Part shown: in pieces, positions 19,826 through 31,000 of the stretch
Layout of the letters: the number at the start of each line of letters is the position of its first letter
Numbering within the stretch: position 1 is the first letter of the stretch
Assembly (NCBI GenBank): GCA_015499995.1
Contig: JADNRV010000427.1
Coordinates: 1 to 36,306 of the forward strand
Reading direction: 5' to 3'
From: Flammula alnicola
Lineage: Eukaryota > Basidiomycota > Agaricomycetes > Agaricales > Strophariaceae
DNA length: 36,306 nt
Translations under genes and position numbers: made by a program
The notes under the pieces: generated by a model
What the model saw: the letters and a program-made list of their open reading frames with translations, nothing else
What the model was told of the DNA's origin: nothing
The model's database searches: none

Positions 19826-21218
19826 ATGTCATCTATTCCTGAACTCAACCCTTCTTTTGCCGACGCTGATCTCGAGACTCAGCGTATCTTGCACCGTACT
19901 CACCCTAGTCGTCAGGACAAGGTTAACGAGCCCGGCGAGCTCTGGAAAGAAGCTCTCCGATGCCTTCGTTTCATAGTACGTGTTGTTTTATTTCTTCATA
20001 AGCTCGCTTATCATTCTTTTGTCGTATAGGCGCCTTGGGAGAACCAGATCCCTAGCATTCTGAACGGTGGTCGGTCACTGCATAACATCGTCTTTGATCT
20101 TCGAAAGGCGACGCAGTTCTTGAACACCAAGTTCGCTGCGCTCGGATGCGTTCCACTCCGTACCCCTGAATACAATGCATTGGATACCATATGCCTTGCT
20201 ATTCTTCGGAACAGGGAGGCTCCCGCTCCTCAAACTCCACTTCTGGTTTCACCTGCAACCGGTGACACTGCTAGTCCTGAGACATCGCCCCCTGTCGGGC
20301 CGAGAAGACTCCTACCAAGCCTCCCACTGAATCCGTGGTGGTGAGTACCGTCATCCTTTCCCTCTCGTTCTATTTCACCTATTGCCAACCCTCGCATCTA
20401 CTAGCTCGAGAAACGCAGCGGACGTTTGTACAAGTCCAAAGCGCTTGTCGATAGTGACTCTGCTGAGGTGGAGTTTGTATCCTCTACCATCAGTAACCCA
20501 GAGCTAACTATTTGTTATCAGGATGATGCGGTACTTTCATTTCCCAGCTCTCCTGCGACATTTCGCTAATATTATCGCGTTTTTAGGCGATGCTTGTTGA
20601 CGACGACGCTTCCTCTGTGCCCGATCTTTTCACCATGAAGGTCATACCTTTCGGTGCTCCTCCATTGAAGCCTACGAAACCCAAGCGCAAGGCTAATAGT
20701 CCTAATGATAAGGTGCGTCTTCAGCCCTCGTTTCTCATTTCCCCTCATACTTATAATCCTCTCTTTATTAGCCTAAGCGTGCTGAGACTGTTATGCTCGA
20801 GTACGACGCCGTTCCCGGCCTCGATACTACTAGCAAGGCTCTCAAGAAGGCCAATAAGTATGCCGGTTCTGGCAAGAAGGCCAAAGTAGATGGTAACACC
20901 GCGTCGTCCTCTAGTGGTACGAGCGCTTATCCCTTCCGTCCTTTCTTATCATACTTAACTCTTTGTTTAAATGCAGCGTTGGTCCTGTCTCCCTTCGTTG
21001 AAGCGGAATTGCTCGCCCGAGCTCGCGATGCTGCTTCTGGTGAAACAGACTATACGCAAGACCCTGTGGCTTTGGAACACGCCTTAGGCCATGTCCGCTC
21101 TGAGCTTCACAACTACTCCTTCAGGATCCAGTACGAACTTCAGCAATACGACAACGCGACTCAATCCATTCAAAAGCTCCAAGAAGCTCTGGACCGCGTT
21201 CGCATTAGCAGGAAGTAG
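19826..21218 (+). pseudogene. Gene C: coiled-coil protein, probably frameshifted
   Basis: Exons are 19826-19975, 20030-20340, 20405-20476, 20522-20530, 20587-20712, 20772-20916 and 20977-21218. The fourth would be a 9-base microexon, unless a single 110-base intron (20477-20586) replaces it. The exons sum to two bases beyond a whole number of codons. The discrepancy lies in the second exon near 20295, where the frame encoding the end of the exon (EKTPTKPPTESVV) is not the one entering it. I read this as a one-base indel; an unrecognised intron is the alternative. The middle is basic (PKRKA, KKAKVD) and the last 75 residues form an Ala/Glu/Gln-rich coiled coil. I do not recognise the family. 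Its stop codon lies 60 bp from the stop of the convergent Gypsy integrase frame, with no LTR between. Confidence 0.5.
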
Positions 21219-21278
21219 GCGGTTTCATCGGTTGAAAGCAGTCGAACACCTTCATTTTTGTAGTCTTGCTAGAGGTTT

Positions 21279-23717
21279 TTACTTAGGTACTTTGTTTCGT
21301 ACTTGGGCAGTTTTCCCTCTAGTCATTCTACCAGCGCTCCTTAATCCTTCGTCGTCTGAGTCCCCTAAGTCCTCATTATCTGAGCTTTCCTCCTCCGAGT
21401 CTCCTTCATCTGATTCTTCATCATCTGAGTCTGCTAATAACCTAACTTCCTCAAATGCGAGGTCATTAACTGCTGCAGCCTCTTCTGCCGCTTCCGCTTT
21501 GCTTACTATCTTGTCTAACCCTTTGACTGATATATCAATCATCTTAAGGATATCATCCTTCAGCTCGAGTTTTTCTCTAGCATAATAAGGTACTGCTCGG
21601 AATGCTGCCACTCTGTTTTGCGAGACTGCACCATTCATTTCCGCAACTATGTAGGAACCACCTTTGGTCCGCCGAATGACTATCTGTGGTCCAGTATACC
21701 GGGGTTTCATCTTCTTGTCTAGAGAAGTTTCTACTTCTGTGTTCCTGACCAGGATTAAGTCTCCGGGTTTGAAATTGTAGTCCTTTATGACTGCTTTATT
21801 TTCTCGTTCATATCTTAACAACCTCTCATATTTCTGCTCGTCTATACGCGTGCGCATCCGTTCAATGTGTACTTGGTGCTTTGCGAGCGCTTGTGCTCGG
21901 AATGCAATCATCTCTTCGTCTGTTAGGATTCCAACTGGTGGGTCGACCAGCCAAGTAGCTTCTTTAACATCTAGGGGTAGGATAGGGTCTGCACCTGTAA
22001 CCATAAAGAAAGGCGAGCATCCTAGCCGCTTTCGGATAGTAATTCGGTCTGCCCACATCACATAGTTAAAGAACCAGTACCACTTGTGTACGTTCTTCGC
22101 CCCTAACATTTTATACAGCATCTGTCTGACGTCCCAATGAGGTCGTTCAATGGTGCCATTGGCTCTGGAGTTGTAAGGTGAGATGCGGATACCCACAATC
22201 CCATATTTCTCCTTCAACCATTTGGCCGCTAATTTGAATGGTCCTCCATTATCCGTAACAAATTCTAACATGCATGCCCATCGACAAATAATATCTTCGA
22301 GTACCCACATGCCTATCGAGCGACCATCTTCTCTCTTAAGTGGTCTTCCTTCCATCCAAGAAGTCATAGCGTCGCGTCCGTGTACTATATATTTACAACC
22401 ATTCGAACGCGGTGACATATGCATCACATCTGCGTGTAAGGTTTGGAATATCGACGGAGTATGCGTTATAACTGGTTGGATTTTAATCATAGTCTTTTGG
22501 CGCTCTTGACATAGATGGCATGTTTTCACGAACCAACTAACATCTTTCTCCATCTCTGGCCACCAGAAGCGTCGCACTAGCAGTTGATTCGTCGCGTAGA
22601 AGCCTCTATGACCCACATGGTCGTGCGCGGCTGTTAGCATATACATGCGTTTCTCTTTCGCGACTACCAGTCTGTGCTTGGCTCCTGCCGACCTATGGTA
22701 TAATCGTCCTTGGTATATCAAGAATCGCGTCGCGAATCTCAGGAACCGCTCATATTTCTTATTACTCAGATCCGGTGGTCTGAATTTCTTATCCTTATGC
22801 CACCTCATTACAAACTCGATGTTATTGTCTTGGTCGCGCGCACTATCCGTCCGATGGTCTTCAGGATAAGCGACGCCCTTGTTTTTCAATTCATCTTCGT
22901 CGGGTAGCATAAGTGTTACCACTAGCTGCTGCACATAAGCTGCGCGCACAGGTCCTAGCACTTCTTTGTTTTCGTTCAAATGTCTTTCCAGTAGTGTTTT
23001 CTCTCCTAGTCTGTATACATCGGCTTCAGCCAATTCTTGTGAAAAGCAGCTTATAGATACGGCGATCCCACTGTAGCTTTCATCCATTTCAATCTGCTCT
23101 AGGATTTCCGCCAGTAGTACTGCATGAGGGTCCGATGCGCCATCGGCCACTATTTTTAGTTCACTTTTGATTGACGCCGAAGATATACTTTGGAAGAAGC
23201 CTTTTCGGTTATCAATTTCATTAACAAAGTCCTCAATTGGTAATGGCTGCGGCTCCGTAGGATCTGCGATCACTAACTCTATGGGTCCGTGGTCATCAAT
23301 GTCTTCCTCGTCTGTTGGCTCAGGGTCCGGATCGTTTGGTTGCCTGTAACGGCGTGAAAGTCCGTCAGGCCCAAAGGTCTTTCCAGCTTTGTGCCTCAGA
23401 GCGAAGTGGAACATCCCAATTTGTTCAATCCATCGGTTAATTACCGCGTTCGGCATCATGTCAGGATGTTGTAGCATCCCAGCAATGTACTTCGCGTCGG
23501 TTTCGACTACCAATTTACGGCATCCAATTAACCATTTTCGATTGTTCTCGAGGGCACGCTTCAACCCGAACAGTTCTCGCTTCGGTTGGGAGTAGCGCGC
23601 TTCTCTGTCATTCATTGTAATAGAGCCGAATCTCGCATAGTAGTGTTTCTTGGCATCGTCTATGTCCTCTTGGAATATATAGAAACCCACTGCTATGTAA
23701 GAACTGTCCACTGCCAA
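21279..23717 (-). pseudogene. Gypsy pol 3' part: RNase H and integrase
   Basis: This is an 812-codon open frame. Near its start come RNase H sequence (AVDSSYIAVG, then KRELFGLKRAL, ETDAKY and the HKAGKTFGPDGLSRR end). The integrase zinc domain is H-X3-H...C-X2-C (HDHVGHRG, then CHLCQERQ). The DDE core shows LHADVMHM, VTDNGGPF and NGTIERPHWD, so all three catalytic acids are present. The C-terminal part has PGDLILVRNTEV and YTGPQIV, typical of the integrase C-terminal domain, and an acidic Ser-rich tail. No chromodomain is evident. It is separated from the upstream pol frame by a one-base shift near 23725, just before AVDSSY, so it would not be made as part of an intact polyprotein. Confidence 0.9.
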
Positions 23718-23719
23718 TA

Positions 23720-24855
23720 CTACATCTCCTGTCCTTCGTAATCAATTGCTTTTAACGCGTATGCGTTCTGTGCTCCATCCTTTAATAATTTTACAGACTC
23801 CTCTTGGTCAGGTCCCCAAACAAACGGCTCGCGATTATGCGTTAGTTTTTGTAGGAACCTGGCTCTAATTGCATAATTAGAGATATAACTTCGTAGTACG
23901 CCGACAGTACCGAGGAAACCTCTGACCTGGGATAGGTCCGCAAATTCGTCCCAATCCATGATCTGCTTTACGCGCTCCGTGGTTGGTTTGCGTCCTTCCA
24001 TAGTGCACAAGTGACCGACTACGGTAATATCTGCTGCGCATATTACTGATTTATATCCTGAAAATGTGCCGCCGCAATATTTCATGCGTTGCACTACCCG
24101 ATTGACATTCTGCATATGTTCCCATACGAAGCGTCTAATTCCCGGGTTTTCTGGTATCATCTCATAAGTGCCATCTTTATTTTGGTAGCGAGTCAGAGGT
24201 CCTCTGACAGGTACATCATCGATATAAGGTATCGTAAAATCGGGTGTTCTTCTTTCAAAATAAATGTAACATCATCATGAAAGATGGGAACGGAGTTTGT
24301 CCAGCCCATAGGTAAGGTTACCAAGCGCATAGCGCCGTAGGGAGTCTGGAATGTAGTAAGATCGCGCGACTGCTCTGCTAGCTGTCGTTCATCATATCCC
24401 ACGTATAAATCAAACATTCCGCCGCAAGCTCGGCCTGCAAAATGCGCGGCTAATTCTTCTGTTGCGGGCGGAAGGCCGGAGTGCGCGATGGTTACCTTGT
24501 TCAAGGGTTCCAAACTATGCACGATCCTGAGCTTCCCATTTTTCTTGGCCACGGTAAACCAGCGAGATCGATACGGGGAGTTGAAGGCTCGTAGACCTGT
24601 GATTTTTCCTTGGACCTGATGATCTTACATACTTCATCATAAATTCCCGGCGGAATTGGGATATTTCTTTCTACCCAGGCTTATGTTCTATGGTAGGAAT
24701 GACTAGGGAGGGAAGAAGTCTTCCCTGAATTTTCCTCGCTCATCATCCTCCCAAGCGAACGCCTGGTTTTGTTCCGCGATGAGCTGATGTACCAGCTTGC
24801 GTTCTTCTGGTAACAAGAAGTCTCCCTCGTGTACTTTATCCATCGCATCCACCTG
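23720..24855 (-). pseudogene. Gypsy pol middle part: reverse transcriptase
   Basis: Several frames together carry the RT palm and fingers: KKNGKLRIVHSLEPLNKVTI, QTPYGAMRLVTLPMGWTNS, the active site YIDDVPVRGP with two aspartates, and GHLCTMEGRKPT with the RT connection region. One-base shifts near 24240 (just before the YIDD), 24575 and 24700 break it. The segment 24700-24855 encodes the region preceding RT (LLPEERKLVHQLIAEQNQAF). It is cut at 24855 by the large TIR element and resumes at 31594 in the same reading frame. Confidence 0.9.
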
Positions 24856-24857
24856 TA
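24856..24857. repeat. Left TA target duplication of the large TIR element
   Basis: TA precedes the left end (GTAGCTGG). Leaving a single TA restores an in-phase Leu codon in the Gypsy frame. Confidence 0.7.
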
Positions 24858-25435
24858 GTAGCTGGTATCATGTATGATACCTAGGCTGTGGCCTAAAATA
24901 GGGTATACATAGATGACAGGTTTGCCCCACTTAGGCCGTTGCCTAAGACCATGTAACACACTGTATATAGCATGCCGGATGAGCCGGGGCAGATTTGCTC
25001 ACCTTGCAGGGGCGGGCAATAATAAATACACATCAACAATGCATAGATTTGATGGGCGGGCACAAAACATGGTGCTGCACGTTGTCGGGGGCGCATTTGA
25101 GCGTGGGAAAAATTCCGTTAGGGTCTATATATATTATTTGATTTATTCTAGGTGTTTCCGCCGTCGGGGAGGGCAGGAGCGGTGGATTGGCGCGCATGGC
25201 TTTGGATGACGCTCTATACTGGGTGAGGGTCATAGTAAACAGACATCAACAATGCACAGATTTGACCGCCGGGCACAAAATCTGGCCCCGCTCATCATTG
25301 TGGGCGCTTTTGAGCACGGAAAAAAGTGAGTCAGGGTCCAGTAATATATTCCTACCCATTCGCGCCATTTGCGCATGTCGAGAGGGGCGGGAACGGGTGG
25401 ATTGGGCTGGTGCATTTGGATGATGTTCCATAAAT
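24858..25435 (+). repeat. Left terminal inverted repeat with two subterminal units
   Basis: Outside to inside it has a unique end of about 150 bp, then two tandem units of about 200 bp. Each unit carries CATCAACAATGCA-AGATTTGA, GGGCACAAAA, GGCGC-TTTGAGC and a GGTGGATTGG-C block. The right arm carries inverted copies of these blocks. Confidence 0.8.
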
Positions 25436-26200
25436 AGACGCGCCCATCAATATTCCGTTCCCATCATTCGTTATTCCTTTCCCGTCAATATTCCATTCCC
25501 ATCAATATTCCGTTCCGAGCTGATATTTTAGACACAGGCACGGATTTGTTCCTGCCTGATCCTGTTATCTATAGATTAGATACTAGTAAGTGGCTACCGC
25601 AACTCTGCCGCTCTGGTTTAAAAATAGATGCAAGCCGTTTTTGCCTTCCGCCTCTTGCCCCTACATGTCTCTTTAAATAAAGAAGATATATATAAAGTAC
25701 TTGTCTCTATGAATACATTGGTACTATTTTGTGGTCTGACTCCAATGGAAGGGATGGATGGCTTGTGAAGCAATCGGATGACGTTGGCCACTGGTTCGCA
25801 TTGAGATGGATGGGTTGGATGAGTGATATAAATAGATTCACATGGTTTCGGAGCACTTTCCTGTTGATTATTTATTTAATAAATTACATAGTTGTAATCT
25901 AGCTGTAATTCTGAATCCAATGGTACAATTTACCGACAGAAGTGGACGGGAAGAGGTGGATGCACCATCAAGCATCTGGATGACACACACATCACCTTCC
26001 CAATTTGGATGGGAATGTGCTCGCGTTGGACGAGCATTAAAAATAGCCAATATTGGTGATGCACTCAGTGCGCTCTGGGTTCGTTTACACACTCAGTGCA
26101 CGTTGAATAGTGAATACACAATTATTTGAAATAAAAAACTACATATTTAAATTAAGAACTCTCAGAACGCGCACGTCGATGCACGTTCTGAGTAATAGGG
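25436..26200. other. Left inner segment of the large TIR element
   Basis: No gene is seen. It has short tandem ATTCCGTTCCCATCA units at about 25445-25515 and a GTTATCTATAGATTAGATAC motif at about 25563 that recurs inverted at about 30380 and 30455 in the right arm. Confidence 0.5.
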
Positions 26201-26585
26201 AGGCATTCCTCACCATCGCGGGGTGTCATGCTCCCTTTCATCTATCTCATCTGGCTCCCTTCTGCCGTTTGGTGCTGTCCTCTGACGGCAGAGGCGTGGG
26301 TCGTATGCTGCTCTCTTCTGCAGCGGCGTCTCCAGTCGCGTCAGCTCCGCTGATCTCCCAGCATGGCCATCCTACCCTATCCTGCTCAACCGGTAGCGCT
26401 ATTCAGCCATCCTCGCGTCGTCGAGACCGGTACCTGTCCTCCCTCTGGGTTGCCAATGTCACCTTTGCCCTACTGGTCCCTCTGCCTATCATCCCTGCTT
26501 CCCACTCTCCCGCTGCTTCCCACTCTCCCGCTGCTTGCCCCGCATTACCTTGGATGCAGTTGGACAATTGCGGAGGATGAAAAGA

Positions 26586-26652
26586 GACTTCGAACGTCGT
26601 CTGCACGACGTTCGAAGTCAAGGAGGGACGACGGGCTTCGTCGTCCCTCCTT
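26586..26652. repeat. Two adjacent perfect hairpins
   Basis: Positions 26586-26600 pair perfectly with 26605-26619 (15 bp, 4-base loop). Immediately next, 26620-26633 pairs perfectly with 26639-26652 (14 bp, 5-base loop). The two abut with no spacer, so the DNA or RNA could fold into a double hairpin. Confidence 0.85.
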
Positions 26653-26689
26653 GGTCTGTGGGGATAGCAAAGGGCGCCGCCGTCGTATC

Positions 26690-26930
26690 CGAGTGGCAGC
26701 TGTCGTGCTGCTGCTCCCCTTACCTCCTCGTCGTCGTCGTCGTATCCAAGCGGCAGCCAGAGCAGCAGCAGTGGGCTCTGCTGCCGCTCCCCTCTAATCG
26801 TCATCATATCCGAGCAGCAGCAGCGGTCGTGCTGCTGCCGCTGCTTCCCTCTCGTCGTGCCGTATCTGAACAGCAGCAGTGGAATGCTGCTGCTGCTGCT
26901 CCCACCTCGTCGCCGTCGTCGTATCACTAG
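26690..26930 (-). repeat. Hairpin minisatellite, left copy (CAG...CTG units)
   Basis: About four units of roughly 62 bp each contain a CAG run and a CTG run separated by a few bases, joined by a CGTCGTCGTAT-like linker. The orientation is opposite to the array at 29460-30150, consistent with the overall inverted symmetry of the host element. Confidence 0.7.
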
Positions 26931-26932
26931 TA

Positions 26933-27756
26933 CCTACCACCCTTTATGATATACCTTAAACAAATGCCAGCACAGTCATCTGTATCCTCCCAAGTGTAGT
27001 TATGAAATGAAATGCCCTAGACAAATGAAATGAAATATATTTCATTTCTTTCAGAGATATATCATAACTGGTAGGAAGATTTTCATAACTGTCTAGCTAC
27101 TTATTTTATATCTATGTGGCAACTTTTCATAACTTTTTCTTGCAATATTTCATAACTTCCTGGTTATTTCATTTCATATCTATAGGACACTTTTCATAAT
27201 TCCCTATCAGTCTATTTTATTTATCATAGATAATTAAATACTTTATAGATCATGTGACTGGATTATGTAATTGATGGGAAAACTTAGAAATTGCCTTTTT
27301 CTTGCTCCTCCACCCATACTCTTATCAGATTATGGCCTCAAATTGAAAGTTATTTAAAAATTAGTCCAGCACCCCTGCAGACAAGTGCAGACAATATTGC
27401 ATTAATTTAGCCATTAAAACATGCTTATTTTACTTAATTAATAATGTAATCAGTTGTCTGGAAATAATAAAATAGACATAGGGAATTATGAAAAAGTTGT
27501 CCTATAGATATGAAATGAAATAACCAGGAAGTTATGAAATATTGCAAGAAAAAGTTATGAAAAAGTCACCACATAGATATAAAATAAGTAGCTAGACAGT
27601 TATGAAATATCTCCATACCAGTTATGATATATTCTCTGGTAAGAAATGAAACATATTTCATTTTATTTGTCTAGGCATTTCATTTCATAACTACACTTGG
27701 GAGGATACAGATGACTGTGCTGGCATTTGTTTAAGATTTATCATATAAATGGTAGG
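26933..27756. mobile_element. Nested 824-bp palindromic element (long-TIR MITE)
   Basis: Inverted arms of about 280 bp (26933-27215 and 27470-27756) enclose an A/T-rich centre. The ends read CCTACCA and TGGTAGG, with TA outside both. The arms share AAACAAATGCCAGCACAGTC and repeated TTTCATAAC/ATTTCAT motifs. No coding capacity is seen. It appears to have inserted into the larger fold-back element after that element formed, since no copy is seen in the right arm. Confidence 0.75.
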
Positions 27757-27772
27757 TACCACTCATCGTATC

Positions 27773-29410
27773 ATCGTGTCCGAGCAGCCAGCGGAATAAA
27801 GAAAGAGATGACGACCTTTCAAGGTCGCCATCTCGTCATCTTACCTATGGATTGGGTAAGTGGGGAGGGAGAGAGGAAGAACAAAATGAATCGAGTCATA
27901 CGACTCAATTCGTTGCGCACCGGGTGGGTCTCCCTCTACCAGGGTCTCCCCTCGAGACCTTCTACCCTGAACCCCTCGCCCCAGATACTTCAAAGGCCGG
28001 CCCATATCCCTCAAGGAGGGGAAGGGCACGCGGCGTCGTTGGCGCTGGTTTGCTAACCGTGTATCGATGGGGTGGGTTTTGTGATTTGCTGGCCTGTTCA
28101 TTCGTGGTGCTACGCAGGGCGGGCGGTGGTGACGTGGAAAAAGCCGTGGTGCGAGGCGACAGCGCAGGCAGCTGTGGGTTGGTATTGCCAAATGGCGGGG
28201 CGGCGGCGAGGCGATAGGTGCAGATGGGAGTCGATGACTTGCGTTCAACCACGGTTGATCGCGTTTCGGCGTCAGCCGAAACCGATTTGATTGGCTAGCA
28301 CCAGCGGTCCGCGTCTCTGCGTCTTCCGCCTTGCTTGTCGAGGATGTCTCGGACGACGTTAAACTGGTGGGTAACTATGTAGATTAGTGTCGGTAAATTT
28401 TTAGAATAGAAATATTTCATATTTCAGTGAGGTCCGAGCCGAGCTTTGATCCTCTAGGGTAGTGCTACATATATTTCCGGCCATGCGTGGTGATTTATGG
28501 ACTTCTGCAGTCATCTATCTCGCCTTTAGGACCTTAAGAACTGCTTTGGATACTCTGAAAGGTAGATAATTCAGTAATAATAGTATACCAAATAAGAATT
28601 CCAAAATTTATTTGGGCCTAGTGAAGGCCTGTGTAATGATACATCCTTTGCACTCAAGTTAGGCATGAAACGAAGAGGAAATCTGGAATCAATTCAACAT
28701 CCTTCATGTTATTTCAAATCCCTGTCCCTTGACATTTTGTTGAAGCTCTCAAGTAATCTAGAACACTTCTAACTAATCTATAGATGATATCTGACCCATT
28801 ATTTTAAATTTCAGACATCTCAAAGGGGCCATCCGTAGGGTTTTCAATTTCAAGCACCCGAAATCACCATGCTTTCACATCAGTCGCACAGATTTCATTT
28901 GTGTACGATAGCATATTTTGAGACTTGAAAGTAATTTTTAATGTCAGCATTCAACGAATATTTTAGGATGGTAAATTACATTTCCACAGATCCCAAAATT
29001 ATTTTACAGGGGCATTGACGCTGTCCTCGACGACGAGAAAGCTCCGGAAATTGAGCGGTCCGGTGATTTCAAGGTCCGCTTGAACCGCGATCAACGATTT
29101 TCAACATCGTTAGACAACCATCCCTTCGCTCGCTGAACCATCCGGCTGCACCACCACTTTCCTTCTCCTCCCATTGCTACTACGTAGGTCTCCACACAAA
29201 TAGGAGGGAGGTGACGGGTGAGAAGATATGAGGGAGAGGGAGACCCATTCGGTGTGTAACGAATCGAGTCGCATGACTCGATTCGTTTTCTGCTCTTCGT
29301 CTTTCCATCCCCCCACTTATCCAAACCATAGGCAACCTGACGAGGTGACGATGATCATTCAATGGTCATCGTCTCTTTCTTTACTCCGGTGGCTGCTCGG
29401 ACATGATGCG
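27773..29410. repeat. Third inverted repeat in the centre of the large element
   Basis: Arms at about 27773-27960 and 29220-29410 are inverted copies. They share TCCGAGCAGCC, GGAATAAAGAAAGAGA/GGAGTAAAGAAAGAGA, GAATCGAGTCAT and GGGTCTCCCTCT. The right arm contains a perfect 13-bp hairpin at 29258-29287. The interior (27960-29220) shows no gene; its open frames overlap on both strands. Confidence 0.65.
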
Positions 29411-29459
29411 GCGACGGCGGCGAGGTGGGATCAACAACAGGCTGCTCGGGTATGATGAC

Positions 29460-30150
29460 TATGGCCACAAAGCGGGACCAGCAGCAGCAGCACGACAGCT
29501 GCTGCTGCTCGGGTAAGACGATGACGGCGAAGCGGACCAGCAGCCACGACAACTGCTGCTGCTGCTCGGACATGACGACAATGGCCACGGCTCGGGTACG
29601 ACAACGGCCACGGCTCGGGTACGACAACGACGCGAAGTGGGACCAGCAGCAGCAGCGCGACTTCTGCTGCTGTTGCTCTGGCACGACGTACATCCATGAA
29701 GCGGGAACGGCAGCAGCAGTGGTCGTGGATACAACGACGGCCATGTGGACTCGCGGCAGCAGCACGACAATTGCTGCTGTGAGTATGACGACGACGGCCA
29801 TGAAGCGGGACTAGCAGCAGCAGCACGACCGCTGCTGCTGCTGCTCAGATGCGACCACGACGGCCACGAAACGGGACCAGCGGCAGCAGCATGATAACTG
29901 CTGCTGCTCGGGTACAATAGCGACGGCAAAGCAGAACCAGCGGCGACAGCACGACCGCTGCTGCTGCTCGGATACGATGAACGACGGCCAGGTGGGACTC
30001 GTGGGGCAGCAGCAGCACGACTGCTGCTGCTGCTCGGATACGGCGATGACCAGGGGGGAACAGCAGTAGCGGCCACCTCAGATGCGGTGACGACATCAAA
30101 GTGGGGGAGGAGCAGCACAACCGCTGCTGCTGGGATACAATGATGATGAC
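29460..30150 (+). repeat. Hairpin minisatellite, right copy (CAG...CTG units)
   Basis: About eleven units spaced by about 60 bp follow the pattern GACCAGCAGCAGCAGCACGAC, then a CTG run, then CTCGG and a TACGACGACGGCCA-like linker. Each unit is internally self-complementary. The long open frames on both strands here are artefacts of the triplet composition. Confidence 0.8.
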
Positions 30151-30289
30151 GAGGTGGCAGCGGCGGCGACAAGGGGTGGGAGCGCTGATATGACGACAAG
30201 GACGTGCACGAGGATGAGCTGCAGGAGAGTCGATGATGCATGTTACTCACATCGACGTGCGCTCTCCTTGTTCTTATCCTCATTTCAGT

Positions 30290-31000
30290 CCTGTATTTTA
30301 TTTTCTATGCTGTATACCTTATGACCTAGCACAGTTCAAATATATTAAAGTTTTCTATTTAATCTTTTTTACTTGAGTATCTAATCTATAGATAACGGAG
30401 ACAGGCGCCGAGGCATGAGCGCCTGCATCTAAAAATATCTAGCCTGGGCGCTTTCCATCTATCTAATCTATAGATAACAAAACCAGCAGAGGCTTTCCGT
30501 CTAATTTTAGAAAGTCATCCAAAGTCATCCTCGCCAATCCACCCATTCCTGCCCCCGTGAGGTGCACAAAGGGCAGCAATGGGGAGCAATATATTATTAG
30601 ACCCCAGTAGATTTTTGTCCCTACCCGAAACTGCCCCCAACGATGAGCACAAGCCGAGATACAACCCCATCCTCTAATGTTGATATCTATTTACTATCAG
30701 CCCCGCCCCAATTGGGAGCGTCATCCAAAGCCAAGCGCCCCAATCCACCCATTCCGCCTGCCGGCAGGCGCGGAAGCATCCAGGATGGGTCAGAATATAT
30801 TTATTGACTGCAAAATAATTTTTTCCACGCCCCAAAGCGCCCCAACGATGAGCAGCACCAAAAATACATCCCCGGACATCATTTCCTTCATTATTGATGG
30901 CCCGCATCGAACATGCCTGGGATTAAAAATAGATTGGAAGTGCCTAGAATTAAAAATAGATCTCCAGGAACATGATGTCACAGACATGACATTCTCCCGG
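30290..31000 (-). repeat. Right inner arm with repeated subterminal units
   Basis: Degenerate copies of the subterminal unit continue inward from the right TIR. The CCCCAACGATGAGC core occurs near 30636 and 30838, with variants near 31142 and 31354. Each copy is accompanied by a CCAATCCACCC block and a TCATCCAAAG block. The right arm thus carries about four or five units against two on the left. Confidence 0.7.

Noticed and set aside
26403..26930. Arg/Ser-rich frames on both strands in the large TIR element
   Set aside because: Triplet-repeat composition keeps several frames open by chance; no domain is visible.
29459..30283. 274-codon minus-strand frame as a possible transposase
   Set aside because: It is a repeated Ala/Ser/Pro pattern produced by the CAG/CTG minisatellite, without catalytic motifs.
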